DNA from: Silurus meridionalis
Taxonomy: Eukaryota; Chordata; Actinopteri; Siluriformes; Siluridae
DNA length: 64,000 bases
Assembly: GCF_014805685.1 (NCBI RefSeq)
Contig: NC_060901.1
Location: 23,319,905-23,383,904, forward strand
Direction of reading: 5' to 3'
The translations under genes and the position numbers were made by a program. Position 1 is the stretch's first letter. Every line of letters starts with the position of its first letter. The notes under the pieces are model-generated. The model was not told the DNA's origin. It did no database searches and was given only the letters and a program-made list of their open reading frames with translations. Below, piece after piece: positions 45,897-57,242 of this stretch.

Positions 45897-46688
45897 GTAT
45901 TAGAAGCTCCATTGTTTCTTCTCATATCTTAAAATGACATTCTAATAATCAAAAATGCATATCTGGGCCATGTTTGGTTAATTAATAAGCAATGATGTTG
46001 CCTAAAGTCTAAAATCTGGCAATATTGTTGCTTCGAGGTTTACAGAATCTGTTTTCAAAGAGCCTAAAAAGTAAATTATCTTTTTTTTTTTTTTTTAATG
46101 GTTTTCTCACCAAATGGGTCACTTCGACTTAAACCAGAAGGTTAAACACCTCCCGCTGTACTTCTGAGCACTTTTCTACTCCTGATTAATAAGCAAGCAG
46201 AAGATCAGAGACGTGCTACAGGCCGTCCTCGCCAACTGGGCCGTGTCCCTAAAGACAAACAGGAAGGTTCTATGGGATGGAGCTTTTTCTCTTTCTTTCT
46301 CTCACACTTATCTCTAATGCCATTCTACTCTCTCAAAGACTCCCAAATCTCTACTTAATCTAAAGGTCACCATCTGGGGGTCATCAAATCTCAGCGCTGT
46401 TGGATTTAAGATGAGAGTCACAGGACACCAAGTTGATCAGTGACTTATTCTCTTCTCTCTTTTTTTTTTCCTTCCGTGGTTAAAAGTATGTCATTGTCGG
46501 GTTTCTGAAAGTGTAAATGAGATCATTATAAAGTGCAGTCTGGATTTTTTTCTCCTTTTTTTTTTTCCAAGAGCCGACTTGTATGAAAAGTTATGAATGC
46601 TTAAAGGTTAGCTTAAAGGTCAGATTTATTGATTGCAGCCTTTTTTTTTTTTCTTTATTCATATAAGAGCCACTGAAATTGCCCTAGT

Positions 46689-46724
<36 letters not shown>

Positions 46725-47224
46725 GACCCAACACATTCTTCTTCGAAATGCCATATGCTTGTAAGCATGATGAATATCGAGATGAATTCATAAACAATTC
46801 ATTAATTAGTCATAATTATTAATAATTATTAATATATTAATTTTTGGTTCACCCTGATCTGCTACATCGTCAAGGCACAACCTAGCGTTGAGTGGAAACG
46901 AAGGGGGAAACAAAGTTTCAAGATCATTTAAAAGGTCGATATATGAGGTTTATGAGACGGAGCTTCTTAAACCCCTCTTTCAAATGATACGATATGATGC
47001 ATGTATCTGCTATCAAACAAAAGCCCTCTGACCGCAAAAAAACAAGAAGTAGTCAAGCAGAAAAGACTGAAGGAACCAGTCTAGGAACTGATTTGAAACT
47101 TGTGGGTTTGAAAGAGGTTTATAGTAATAATTAGACACCACTTGCTTCCAATTCTAAAATCTGAAAAGAGGAATTTTTGATTTTCATTTTTCCTTTCTTC
47201 AATGAGTTAAAAAAAAATAAAATC
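45897..47224. other. Intergenic stretch, nothing recognised
   Basis: Contains poly(T) runs at about 46080-46096 and 46697-46732. No gene seen. Confidence 0.4.
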
Positions 47225-48040
47225 AAAGGAAACGTTTTGACATAAAAGTTCTCCGAGCCTTCGCTAAGCAGGTGCATCGCATTTCTAAATCCTCTTTGAG
47301 GTGTTTCTACACTTTAATTGGTGTCCACCGGTTGCAAATTCAGTTGACTGGACATGGTTTGGTAAAGGACACATCTGTCTATAAAAGGTCTAAAGTCTAT
47401 AAATGCAGCTGAACAGCAAAAACCAAGCCATGAGGTCAAAGTGTCAAGGCACAGTTCTGTTGAAATAAAAATTCTGCTCCAATGAAGGTTCCCAAGAGCT
47501 CAATGGCCTCCACAATTCTTCAATTATTTAACATGTAATCCCTGAATTTCAAATACGTTCTTAAAGCCCTGAGCTGCTCTCCAGGCCAAATGGAGCCATC
47601 AGCGGGGAGGGGTGAAACAGGTGGCCAAGGAGACATTGTGGTGGAGCTCCAGACATCATGTGTGGAGATGGAAGAAGGTTGCAGCAGGTCAAACATCATT
47701 GCGGCACTTTAAATCTGGAACTAATCACAATGTGACCATGTGGAAGCTACTTCTCAGTGTAAGACTAAAAAAATAAAACAAAAAAAAATAGCTAAATTAT
47801 TCTTAAGCAGTGAAAGAAGCAAGATTTCTTCATCATTTTCTGGATTATATGCTGCATTATTTTCTGTTAAATAATCATTGCTTTGTGTGACCGTGGATCC
47901 AAGCATCATGTCTAGAGGACACCAGGCAGCACTCATCATCTGCACAAAACCTGGAAGTGAAGCATGGTGGTGGTAACAGAATACTGCGTTTCTCTACATG
48001 GGAGAATATGCATGATAAAGTATGGAAGCCTGTTTCCACC
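47225..48040 (+). mobile_element. Sleeping Beauty/TDR1-like Tc1 relic
   Basis: Parts follow the order of fish Tc1 elements: GAGGTGTTTCTACACTTTAA, AAAACCAAGCCATGAGGTCA (start of the transposase region), AAGGTTCCCAAGAGCTCAAT then GGCCTCCAC, GAGGGGTGAAACAGGTGGCC, GTGGAGATGGAAGAAGGTTG, then GGATCCAAGCATCATGTCTA, ACACCAGGCAGCACTCATCA and AGTGAAGCATGGTGGTGG. The last is the GGG motif region before the catalytic second acid. The frame has many stops and indels, so it cannot encode transposase. Confidence 0.75.
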
Positions 48041-48069
48041 ACATAAACAAAAAAAACTTATAACGGCTT

Positions 48070-48510
48070 ATTACAACTTTATTTCTCTCAATTTCCACAT
48101 TATTTCTCACAATTCCGACTTTATCTCTCACAATTCCGACTTTATTTCTTGCAGTTTCAACTTTATTTCTCTCAATTCCAACTTTATTTTTCTCACCATT
48201 CCGACTTTATTTCTCACAATTCCGATTTTATTTCTCAATTACAATTTGATTTCTTGCAGTTTTGACTATTTTTCTCAATTTCAACTTTATTTTCCTCACC
48301 ATTCTAACTTTATTTCTCGCAATCCCGACTTTTTTTTTCTCTCAATTCCGATTCAATTTCTCACAAATCTGACTATTTATCTTGATTCCAACTTTATTTC
48401 TCGCATTTATGACTATTATTTTTATGAATTCCCATTTTGTTTCTCGCAAATTCCGATTTTATTTTTCTCAATATCCACATTTCTCCCAATTCTGACTTTA
48501 TTTTGCGACC
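48070..48510. repeat. 21-bp minisatellite (CTTTATTTCTCACAATTCCGA-like)
   Basis: About twenty diverged units around ACTTTATTTCTCACAATTCC occur. They vary between CTCAATTCCAAC and CGCAATCCCGAC forms. The array starts about 30 bases after the last recognisable Tc1 sequence. The 186-residue + frame here is a repeat translation (FISHNSDFIS). Confidence 0.85.
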
Positions 48511-49297
48511 CAGTTGAGACTTAATGTAAAATCCTGAAGCAAATTGATCCATATCTCTGCAAGGTCTTTACCTAATATCCATCATCTAGTAAGACATTTT
48601 TTTTAAAACCTGTCCGTGTGAAACAGAAAGTTGATGAAGTGGAAGTGGCAGCTTTTGTTCTCTACCCTGTCGCACATCATTCCAGGGGCTAAAATGTTGT
48701 ACGAAGGCTGAAATGATGGAAACAAATGGAATAATGTCACCCTTTTTTTTTTAATCCTTTAAGTCTTTCAGCAGGGACATGGTGTTTGGAGATTTTGGGC
48801 GAATCATCATTTGTATAGCGATGTCTAATGGCTTTCATCTCTAAAGTTTGATACGTTTCAATAGGTTTAAAAGTCAACATCTGAAGCAATGGAATATCTT
48901 GGAATCAAAGTTTCATTTAATTCATTGTCAAGATTTAAACAAACCAGGAGAATGTTGAGCAAATGAAACTCTCATTGGGGAATAAACATTTTAAAGATGG
49001 TAGGAGCTCCTCAGTGCAATTACATCGCCATGATGCTGGCAGTTAAAGTCATCCATAATGTTTAAACAATCTGATCTGTGGGTTGGATTAAATTAAGAAA
49101 GTGATAAGTCTGTAGAGAGGAAGGAGGAGGAGTACGGACGGAGATTTGCTGGTGAAATTCTTTTGAGTGATGCAGGCTCCTTTTCGCTTTCAGGACCTTC
49201 CTGCTACTTTCAGATGCCCTTCAAGTTAATGGATTTCAATTTAACTTTCAATTGGAAACCATTTGCTTCCTCTAAGCGGTGCTCCGAACTTGTGCGG
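48511..49297. other. Intergenic stretch, nothing recognised
   Basis: No gene, RNA or named repeat seen. Confidence 0.4.
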
Positions 49298-49560
49298 ATA
49301 ATGTTTAGAGGTGAAAAGTAACGAATCGGGTTTACTCCAATCGGGTAACTCGAATAACGTTTAGAGGTGAAAAGTAACAAATCGGGTTTACTCGTGTTAC
49401 TGTAACCGAGTCGTTTTTTGTTTTTTTTTCGCGTACTTCTAATTTTTTAAGTAGTTTTCAAAATCTGGAATTTTACTTTCACTTAAGTGTGTTTTCTTCG
49501 AAGAATTGTACTCGACTACATTTGAAATCATATTCGTTTCTGAGTCAAAGAAAAATTGCG
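49298..49560 (+). mobile_element. hAT-type MITE with a 56-bp internal tandem duplication
   Basis: GAGGTGAAAAGTAACGAATC, GTACTTCTAATTTTTTAAGT and GAATTGTACTCGACTACATT are typical of the fish MITE that reads GTGAAAAGTAACGAATTAC. The first segment, from ATAATGTTTAGAGGTGAAAA, is repeated once in tandem with a 56-bp offset (49298 and 49354). Confidence 0.6.
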
Positions 49561-50807
49561 TTTGACTCGAGTCATGGTTTGTTTTTCTTTTCTTTTGTAA
49601 ATATTTTCCTTTAGTTAAACAACTAGTTTGAGATTTATTTCCTTTTTTATTTTTTAAAAACTACAATAGAATCCCCCTCACCCCCTGCTGTTAAAAAATA
49701 AAATAAAAATTTTACTCCGACTTAATATTAAATTCGCTACTTTTTAATAGATTTTTAAACCCCCTTACTTGAGCTAAATTTCTTATTTTACAGTTTTTAC
49801 TTGAGCAGCATATTTTATTTTAAGCCACCGAAAGACAACCAAGTCTTCAGGACTGAAAGAATGTGCTTCTGCGATGGTGGAAATGGCAAAATATGGTATG
49901 ATGTGTTTGGAGGAGGTTCTTGGGATCATTTGTGGCCTCATGCTAAAATGAAAACTCGGTCTGAGTAAATAAAACAGTGCTGTCAAAGCATTTGTAATGT
50001 ACTGTAAATGTACCTGCACAATGGATTTGAAACGAAGCGGTCAAGATGATGACTTTTAGTTCCTGTTCAAGGGGTTTAACAAAAATATTGCTTTAATTCT
50101 TGCAGTCAATTTATTTATTTCTTAACTTTTTTTTTTACAAACAATTGGACAAACTAGTAATATTTTTTCGAATTTTGTTTACTTAAAACAAAGGTCGTCA
50201 TTACCGGCATTACAAAGTCAAAACAATTTCCATGCATTCTTTAGGGTACAGTATCGCACTTATCCTCAGCGGTACCTCAGCGGTACATTTATTCAAACCA
50301 TTTATCCCAAAGCTTAATAGAATTTTTAAATTTAAGTGTAACAGTAAACATGTCTCTCCATATAGTATATTTCATTTGCATGTCCTAACTATTGGTCCCA
50401 TTGGAGGGTCAACCTGGAACCATTTACGTGTTTCTGACTGCTTAGGACAGTTTATTCTTGACATTATTTATCAATTTTTTTTCCAAGGTACAATGTAATA
50501 AATGAAAACATCCAATTAATATTTTTTCAATTTCCAAACTAGCAATATTAAAAATCCAAGAATTTGTCATTCTTGGAGGCCAATCTTTTGCTTTCAGGGA
50601 ATGCCTAAAATCTGGAACTCATGAACTCTTTAGATGACTTCCATAGCTGAAAAGCAGCCTTCCTGTGTTGAGATCAGGCGACTGGTTCATTCATCAAGAT
50701 TGTCCTATTTCTCCATAAGAAGCCCTAATGTTTTGGGTCGCTATCCTTCTGTATTGTAAAGCACCTACAATCAGTTTTGTAGCATTTGACTGAAACTGAG
50801 TAGGAGA
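49561..50807. other. Intergenic stretch, weak transposon-like end
   Basis: No gene recognised. The part at 50640-50800 (AGGCGACTGGTTCATTCATC, ATAAGAAGCCCTAATGTTTT, GTAAAGCACCTACAATCAGT then TTTGTAGCATTTGACTG) resembles a repeat I have seen in fish Tc1-like elements, but I cannot place it firmly. Confidence 0.35.
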
Positions 50808-51227
50808 TCAAACTCTATACCCTTCAGAATTCCTCCTGCTACTTCGATCATCTGTTACCGACATCCGAGTGAGTGGCGCTTGAGTTGCTGAACCGTCTTG
50901 CTCTTTCTTAGCGCTAGCCAACATTGAAAATTGCTCATATTCCTTCACGTGACTAATCTTTGTATGTCTGATAAAGTTGGTGGTGTTAATGTTTTGTTTG
51001 CCGCCTCTTGGAATTTTCTTTGGACACACATTAAAGATTGCTAATGCATTCTCTTTCTCACACACCATGTAAAAATTCTGATCGAACCTTCTTGACCGGC
51101 TTTCATAGAGACCGCCGAACAAACTTCCCAGATTGATTATGATCGGAGCACACTTTATCTCAGTGGCCTGCTCTAAAGCTCTGATTTCAACCTTGTTGAA
51201 CACCTTTGGGATAATTTTAAACGGCAT
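50808..51227 (-). pseudogene. hAT transposase N-terminal fragment with a degenerate BED zinc finger
   Basis: The 139-residue open frame contains QNFYMVCEKENALAIFNVCP, then KKIPRGGKQNINTTNF and IRHTKISHVKEYEQF. This is the layout of a BED finger (C-x2-C ... H-x-H), as at the N-terminus of hAT/ZBED transposases, which bind the element's ends. The first zinc-ligand cysteine of the C-x2-C pair is Phe (AIFNVC against the usual AICNVC), so the finger is probably broken. The catalytic core is absent; the frame stops soon after SSRRNSEGYRV. The first 23 or so residues (51160-51227) are antisense to a Tc1-like fragment, so the apparent start is not genuine. Confidence 0.65.
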
Positions 51228-51440
51228 CCCAGGCCGCCTTGCAACACCTACTATGGTACCTGACTACACGAACACCCTTGTTAAAGAATGAGTGCAAATC
51301 TCCATAAAATCTAGGGGAACATCTTCCCAGAAGAGTGGAGGTTGTTATAACAGCGAATGGAGGCTAAATGTGGAATGGGATGTTCAAAAACCATATACCG
51401 ATCTTGTTCTCAGGTGTGCACAAACGTTTGTGCCTATAGC
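51160..51440 (+). mobile_element. Tc1-like transposase C-terminal fragment
   Basis: The + strand has CAGTGGCCTGCTCTAAAGCT, read as WPA.SSDFNLVEHLWDNFKR with one break. This is the segment around the third catalytic acid (WPAQSPDLNPIEHLWDELER in memory). It continues with GAGTGCAAATCTCCATAAAA, CAGAAGAGTGGAGGTTGTTA and GGAATGGGATGTTC. The right terminal repeat is decayed to GTGTGCACAAACGTTTG. It abuts and overlaps the hAT fragment on the other strand. Confidence 0.7.
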
Positions 51441-51964
51441 ATACATCCATTACAAATCCTTCTCATTAGTTGACATGCATGAACACCTCTTTATTTAAAA
51501 TTGAAGGAGGGAAATAGAAAAGATATGACAGATACTGTATGAAACATCTGTTCCCGTCGGTTATTAGATGGGCGACCCAGAGCTCGATTCAAACAAATCA
51601 GAGGAGGGAGTAGAATAAACCGAGCTTGATGTGAATTATGCAGCTTGGGCTCAAGTGGCTCAATCTGGCAGCTGAGACGGGGCCACAACAGAGAGAAGAG
51701 TGTTTGATTTTGGCTCACCCGTGATGGCAGTTGTTCATATTTCTGCAGCTGGGCAGTCTTTATTTATTAGGACTCAGACCTGCTTGACCTCATTTCCGCG
51801 TTCTCCAGAGCTCTGGCCTTTTTGGCTGGAACTGTATTGTCTGATCAGACTTGTGTCAGACGGCATCATTTGTAATAGAAAACGCTAATTTTGAAACAGT
51901 TTGTTTGTAGAAAAGAATAGCGTTTGTTTGTCATATATATATTATAGCACAATGGAATTATTTT
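51441..51964. other. Intergenic stretch, nothing recognised
   Basis: No gene or named repeat. Confidence 0.4.
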
Positions 51965-52135
51965 TCTTCGCATGTCAGAGCGCAGGGTCCCACCACAAAT
52001 CGGCGCCCCCTGGAGCACAGAAGGCTAAGGGCCTTGCTCAAGGGCCTAAGATTGGCAGCTTGGCAATACGGCTGCTTGAACCTCCGACCTTCTGATCAGT
52101 AAACCAGCTCTTTAACCACCTAGCTTCCACGTTTC
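51965..52135 (-). mobile_element. tRNA-like SINE family 2, best copy
   Basis: GTCAGAGCGCAGGGTCCCAC, TCGGCGCCCCCTGGAGCACA, AAGGGCCTTGCTCAAGGGCC, then CTGCTTGAACCTCCGACCTT and AACCAGCTCTTTAACCACCT. Read on the - strand it begins with a tRNA-like head (A- and B-box region) and ends with the GCTCCAGGGGGCGCC tail that separates it from family 1. Copies also at 27620 (-) and 38300 (+). Confidence 0.65.
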
Positions 52136-52464
52136 ATACTTGGCCTTGGAAACATTCGAATTTGCGTTCTTCTAATGTGTTTGCATTTTGCAATCATATT
52201 TTCCAAACTGGATTGCAGCTGACTTATTGAGGATCTCAAAATATTATGTAGGAGAAATTTGGTTATCACACATGCCCAAAGTCCGAATAGAGGAGGCAGG
52301 ACTGCAGAATTTGGAGTTTATTAGTTGTGTTTGTTATTCAGTTATGAACTGTCTACATTTTCTGAAAAGTTTTTCATTGAATAGTGGATTGAACGTGTGA
52401 GAGATTACTTTCCATGAGTATCAATTAAGGGAATATTTTCTAATCCAGAACGACTTAAAACTGA
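52136..52464. other. Intergenic stretch, nothing recognised
   Basis: A 70-residue + frame is present but has no recognisable features. Confidence 0.4.
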
Positions 52465-52580
52465 CCAATTGAGGGTTGAGGGCCTTGCTCAAGGACCCAG
52501 CAGTGGCAGATTGGTGGTGCTAGAATTTGAACTCATGACCTTCGAATCCAAGGTCCAATGCCTTAACCACTGAGGACCTT
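52465..52580 (-). mobile_element. tRNA-derived SINE (family 1)
   Basis: GAGGGCCTTGCTCAAGGACC, CAGCAGTGGCAGATTGGTGG, GCTAGAATTTGAACTCATGA (B box) and GTCCAATGCCTTAACCACTG. The extreme 5' end and the tail are missing. Confidence 0.75.
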
Positions 52581-53301
52581 CCTGTTGCCCATCGCACTAA
52601 GACACTTTTTTTCTGAGGTGCAAGGCGGCTTGTGGTTGCCCAAAAATGTATTTTGTCAAATGTGGACAGTGAGATGCTTATATAAATATTGACGTCCTAC
52701 TGATATATTTAATCTCAGAGAAAATAAGTCTGGGGGCTTACCAAGGTTTACAATGGGTTTGTACTCCCCTCAGAATTTGTGTAATCAAGCGTGCAATCAT
52801 TTCCCATCACCGTATCAGTAGCCATCTTCAAAATGCACAATTATTTTACAACCGGTTTGTTTTTACAAAGGCCATTTTCCAGATCTCCTGAGATAATGTG
52901 TAATTTATTTGGGGGTAGTGTGTCCAAATGAGTAAACACACTCCTTGCTTATGCATATGGCCATCAATTTTGTGTTCTGTCTTCGTACTGCTTGTGCACA
53001 TGTTTCTTCTCAGCTAATTTTATTTTAATATAAATGGTCTGTTCCCGGAATGCATTTGGAAACGGCGACGCTTCTTTGTTTCATAACAAGCGTCGTTTGG
53101 GAACGATGCAGGGATTGGATTAAAATTAGTCTAATCTTAGAAAATGTGCAAAGAAATTACAAAAATTCATCAGTATTTATGATCCCTTGCTGCCATTGTT
53201 ATTATAAGGACTCGTCCCAAAATCCTTATACACATTAAGCACTGTTCTGTATGCTGTAATATATAAAATTGTACCCTCTATTTGGGCAGGGCTGCTTCAA
53301 A

Positions 53302-53346
<45 letters not shown>

Positions 53347-53464
53347 GCTCCACCCTTCTAGCACAATGCTCCACCCCCTCACCATACAAATCATTTGCAC
53401 TATTTAATTTTAAAAAGGTTCAACACTTTAATAATCACCTGAATTTAACTATTCAAACTTTTTC
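52581..53464. other. Intergenic stretch with a (CA)n run
   Basis: Holds a (CA)n microsatellite of about 20 units at 53302-53343. No gene seen. Confidence 0.45.
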
Positions 53465-53690
53465 GGCTTCTCTCATTAGGAGGCACCATAATGGATCATC
53501 CGTCTCCATTCCCCCGTGTCCTCTACATCTGCCTCTTTCAAACCAACTATCTGCATGTCTTCCTTCACCACATCCATGAACCTCCTTCTTGGTCTTCCTC
53601 TTTTCCTCCTTCCTGGTGGCTCCATCCTCAGCATTCTCCTACTGATATACCCCATGTCCCTCCTCTGCACATGTCCAAACCATAAAACTA
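53465..53690 (-). mobile_element. RTE-type LINE 3' fragment
   Basis: The - frame reads [40 protein letters not shown], then [20 protein letters not shown]. This is the conserved C-terminal part of an RTE-like reverse-transcriptase protein with its basic GRRKRGRP patch, uninterrupted for 64 codons. It is better preserved than the copy at 16205. The 5' part is missing. Confidence 0.75.
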
Positions 53691-54339
53691 TGCAAGCATA
53701 TCTGTTATATTAAACAGGTAGATAGTATAAATGGGTGAGGGCATGAGTGGCAGTTACATGTTAGGGATTCAAATCTACATCTTCTGTAAAGTTGGTTTGT
53801 GCCATTAAAATGGTTTCTTCTTCTTAACCGAAAAAGCACTTTCACTCATCAAATACGTCATCTTGGTGGCTCACATCTCCTCAGAGCTCCAAACAGAATA
53901 ACTACTGGGAAAAAAAGGCGTTAATTAGTTGGTAATTATCGTCAGCGTTGAGAAATCCACCCAGTGTTCGAAAATCCAATAAACGCTTATGGAAACGGGT
54001 CAAAGTTCAAAAGCAAATTCATTAAAATTTTGACGAGTGCAACGGCGTAATAAACAACGCTTTCTTGAATCGACAAATCAATTCAAATTTCCATATTGCG
54101 AATAACGAGGAGAAACTGGTGTACCACCAGCCGAATATTCCGTTCTTCAGGTACGTCTGAACCTTGTCTTTCGGTCTACTAATTAGACCAGCGGTCCTCA
54201 ACCACCAGGTCGTAACCCAGCACTGGGGCAAGGAAAAGATTCTTCCATACGTCACCATACACCACGCAATTACGTCTAATTGGATCAGACTTTACCATAC
54301 AACCAGACAATGTGGTGAAGCGTCCATATGTCCGAGTTC
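53691..54339. other. Intergenic stretch, possible hAT end
   Basis: At 54185-54215, CCAGCGGTCCTCAACCACCA with GGTCG resembles the end of the hAT element at 55774-56208 (CAGCGGTCCCCAACC). Nothing else is recognised. Confidence 0.4.
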
Positions 54340-54510
54340 TGTAAGCATTATTTAGAGAGCAAACAGTCATGACTGGAACGTTATCCGTCATGGAATGACC
54401 TGCCCAGTCACCGCACCTAAATCTTATTGAAGTGCTCTGGGATGAACTCAATCGCAAGGTCAGAACGAAATCCCCAATTAGCCTCACGATAAATCTTCAT
54501 ACTGTTGAAT
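54340..54510 (+). mobile_element. Tc1-like fragment around the third catalytic acid
   Basis: The + strand gives E.PAQSPHLNLIEVLWDELN and RKVRTKSPIS (one stop near the start). This matches WPAQSPDLNLIEVLWDELDR of fish Tc1-like transposases; the usual Asp in SPDLN is His here. A stretch upstream (ACTGGAACGTTATCCGTC) belongs to the same element. Non-functional. Confidence 0.65.
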
Positions 54511-55765
54511 GATCAAGAAAAAGGAAACTACATGAGAGAATATTTTCAAAGTGAAATTAGAAAAAAAAGGTTGGAGGCACCTAAATGAGACGATCCTTCA
54601 AAATCTGGCATTTAGGCGTGAAGCACATTCAGTTTTACTTTGTTCCTCTTCGGATTTTTGTTTTATAAAGACTACAAATGGCAAAGAAAGGACAGGGAAT
54701 CCCATTACTGCATGAATTACATGTTCCAAATGCATTATTTACACTTGTTTGGTTCATTTTTTTTTTACAAAGGAGAAGAGGAAGACGACACCGAACTCAA
54801 GATATAGTCATCCCGTACTCTTCATTTTTCTTCACTCATTTAATTGCAGTGCACATTTTTTTTTAACCATATCCTCCAGAATATGCAAACATGATTAGCA
54901 TACTGTCTGAACAGGCCCTCGAAGTTCCCTTTAGACTTTTCCCATCAGGTGTTTTTTGTTTTTGTTGCTGATTACTGCGACTTTTCCTGCTTGAGCCGTG
55001 AACTGGATATTGATTTCTTTCTTTTTTTTCATCTAAATCCTGTAGCTAAATAACTAAATAATTGTTATGTCTTGTCAAATTAGGCATGCAGAAAAAGAAA
55101 GCGGATGACGGACGGATTTTGTCGGGGAGGATGATTCAATGATTCACCGTGTCGGTTTTTCGCGTAAACCCAAAAGAAAGCAAAAGAAAACAATGCCACT
55201 GACCCGATTCATTAACTATTCATGATTTATAGACGCACTTTGTTCTTATGAAGACAAAAGATGACAGAGAACAGATGGAGTGATTTGATGGGTGATTGAT
55301 GGAGACAGATTGAAGCACACTGTCCATTTATCATTCCCTGATTTATTATTTTGCAGGAGCTATATTGCACCTGTGTCCCCAGAAAAACAAGGGACCTCAG
55401 AAACAGGATTTCGACACGCACTGACAGCAAAGGGCTATCCAGTCATGTCTGAACAGTCATATTTTATTTGGGAACATATTCTGCTCCCCTTAAAAGAAAT
55501 GATCAAGAATACCCAGATCCTAAGGTTAATCCTAAGCTTAGATGTCCGTCAAGTTTTCCAAGTTCCTCTAGTTATTACATGGGTTTCCTTCAGGGTTTTT
55601 ATTCCGTCTAATTTCTATATCCGTCCCATCCTAATCTTGCACGTTCCAAACACGTTTTTCTGCGATTGTCCCTGGCATTAACAAAATGGGGGGATGTCAA
55701 CTGGAAGATAATGCTCATTGAAATAGAAATAGAGCTCCAAAGTTTTCATCAGCTCTGAACCAGTC
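54511..55765. other. Intergenic stretch, nothing recognised
   Basis: A 129-residue + frame at 55292-55681 has no domain I know. No repeat named. Confidence 0.4.
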
Positions 55766-55773
55766 GTCTAGAC

Positions 55774-56208
55774 CAACCTTTTTGCGCCACGGACAGGATT
55801 AATGTCAGACAATATTTTAACGGACCGGCCTTTAAGGTGTGGCGGATAAATACAACAAAATAAAATAATACGACCATAAAAACTGGTATTTTCTAAATAT
55901 AATAATTGTGAATCCACTGTGTTGTTTTTTGTTCATTTTGCTCGCTTGGGGGTTTGAATTTAGCGGTAATGTATTATGTGTTAACGGCTGGAGCCCCTTT
56001 ATGTAGGTAGCGGATGGAGGTAAGACGTGACCGAGGTATCATGACGTGCATCAAGAGTGAGTCATAGACAGTTGTGGCGAAGAGAATCTGATCACTTTCC
56101 AAAATAAAACTGTTCAGAATCAGATGATAAATAAAACAGATATAATGTAAGGTATGTATTCTTTCTGTGCGGCCCGGTACCAATTGACCCGGGGGTTGGG
56201 GACCGCTG
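55774..56208. mobile_element. Nonautonomous hAT element with 8-bp target duplication
   Basis: The element is flanked on both sides by the same 8 bases, GTCTAGAC (55766-55773 and 56209-56216), the length expected for hAT insertions. The right end, read inward on the - strand, is CAGCGGTCCCCAACCCCCGG. The left end is CAACCTTTTTGCGCCACGG, apparently missing a few bases of a CAGTGGTTCCCAACC-type terminus. The 435-bp body has no transposase. The GGACCGG/GCGGCCCGGTACC style of the ends is that of common vertebrate hAT MITEs. Confidence 0.8.
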
Positions 56209-56264
56209 GTCTAGACGTTGTCAAACTCTCTCAAATCCTTCTGCCCACCCATTTTTCCTGCATT

Positions 56265-56385
56265 TAACACGTCAACTCCGAGGACAAAATGTTCACTTGC
56301 TGCCACTCACAGGGTCCATGATGAAGAGATAATCAGTGTTATTCACTTCACCGCTCATAATGTTATAATGACATTATCAGTCGTT
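56265..56385 (+). repeat. Dispersed repeat family V, copy 2
   Basis: TGTTCACTTGCTGCCACTCA, GATGAAGAGATAATCAGTGT and TATTCACTTCACCGCTCATA match 23335-23470 and a common fish repeat end. It starts about 50 bases after the hAT element. Confidence 0.5.
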
Positions 56386-57205
56386 TTCACGATTCACAGT
56401 TTTCCCAAAGCAGTAGCGATCTACTTCGTAGTAGTTGTGCAATAAATGTGATTTATAATAACATGAACCATGACAAAGTGATTAGTGAAGATAAACGAAC
56501 GAGTCACAAGTGACGCCTCGTTTATCGAGCTTCTGGAACCGGCTCGGATGCTTAATAAATTGAGACATGTGCACCGCCTGCGTTAAGGTTGACTCGGTTA
56601 ATAGACTCGAGCAGGACCGCAAGCAGCCATATGTTTGCTGCAGGTTATCCAATCAACACGGGGTTGTGGCCTGTGGAGCGTCAATCCGATTGACTTAATT
56701 ATGCCTTAATTTTATTATCGCGTCCACCTTCGGGTACGAACAGGTGCGTAGTTAGAACGTGACAAAAAAACGAGCCGTTGTTTTATCTCAACCGTTAAGA
56801 CTGAGCCACTGAATACATAAATGTACCGTATGTAGGTTGAGATGTTCGTCTTTTAATTAGAAGGTCAGGAGTTCAAATACAAGCAGCACCAATTATTTCT
56901 TATGCATCCAGTGGCTTTTGATCGCAAGAAACCATGGCACATTGACTCAATCCCACCTGGCAGAAATAAGACAAAATAAATACTTGTTTATTTTGTTTTT
57001 CATAGCCGAGACAAAACAATGGCTCGTTTGTCGCGTTCTAACTGCACCTGTTTGTAGACCCGAGCCAAACGTGGATGTAAAATGAAGGTTATTAAGCTGA
57101 TCTCGATAATAAATGGTGGTCTCTAATTGTAGAGACCTCCATCCAGATGTAGGGATGAATCAGGTGAAGATGAATGAAGAAAAGGACAGGAAAAGTGGTC
57201 ACTGG

Positions 57206-57242
<37 letters not shown>

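Noticed and set aside
47964..48524. 186-residue frame
   Set aside because: It spans Tc1 debris and the 21-bp minisatellite; the protein is a repeat translation.
56850..56895. Another SINE copy (GAAGGTCAGGAGTTCAAATA)
   Set aside because: Only about 40 bases resemble family 1, too little to list as an element.
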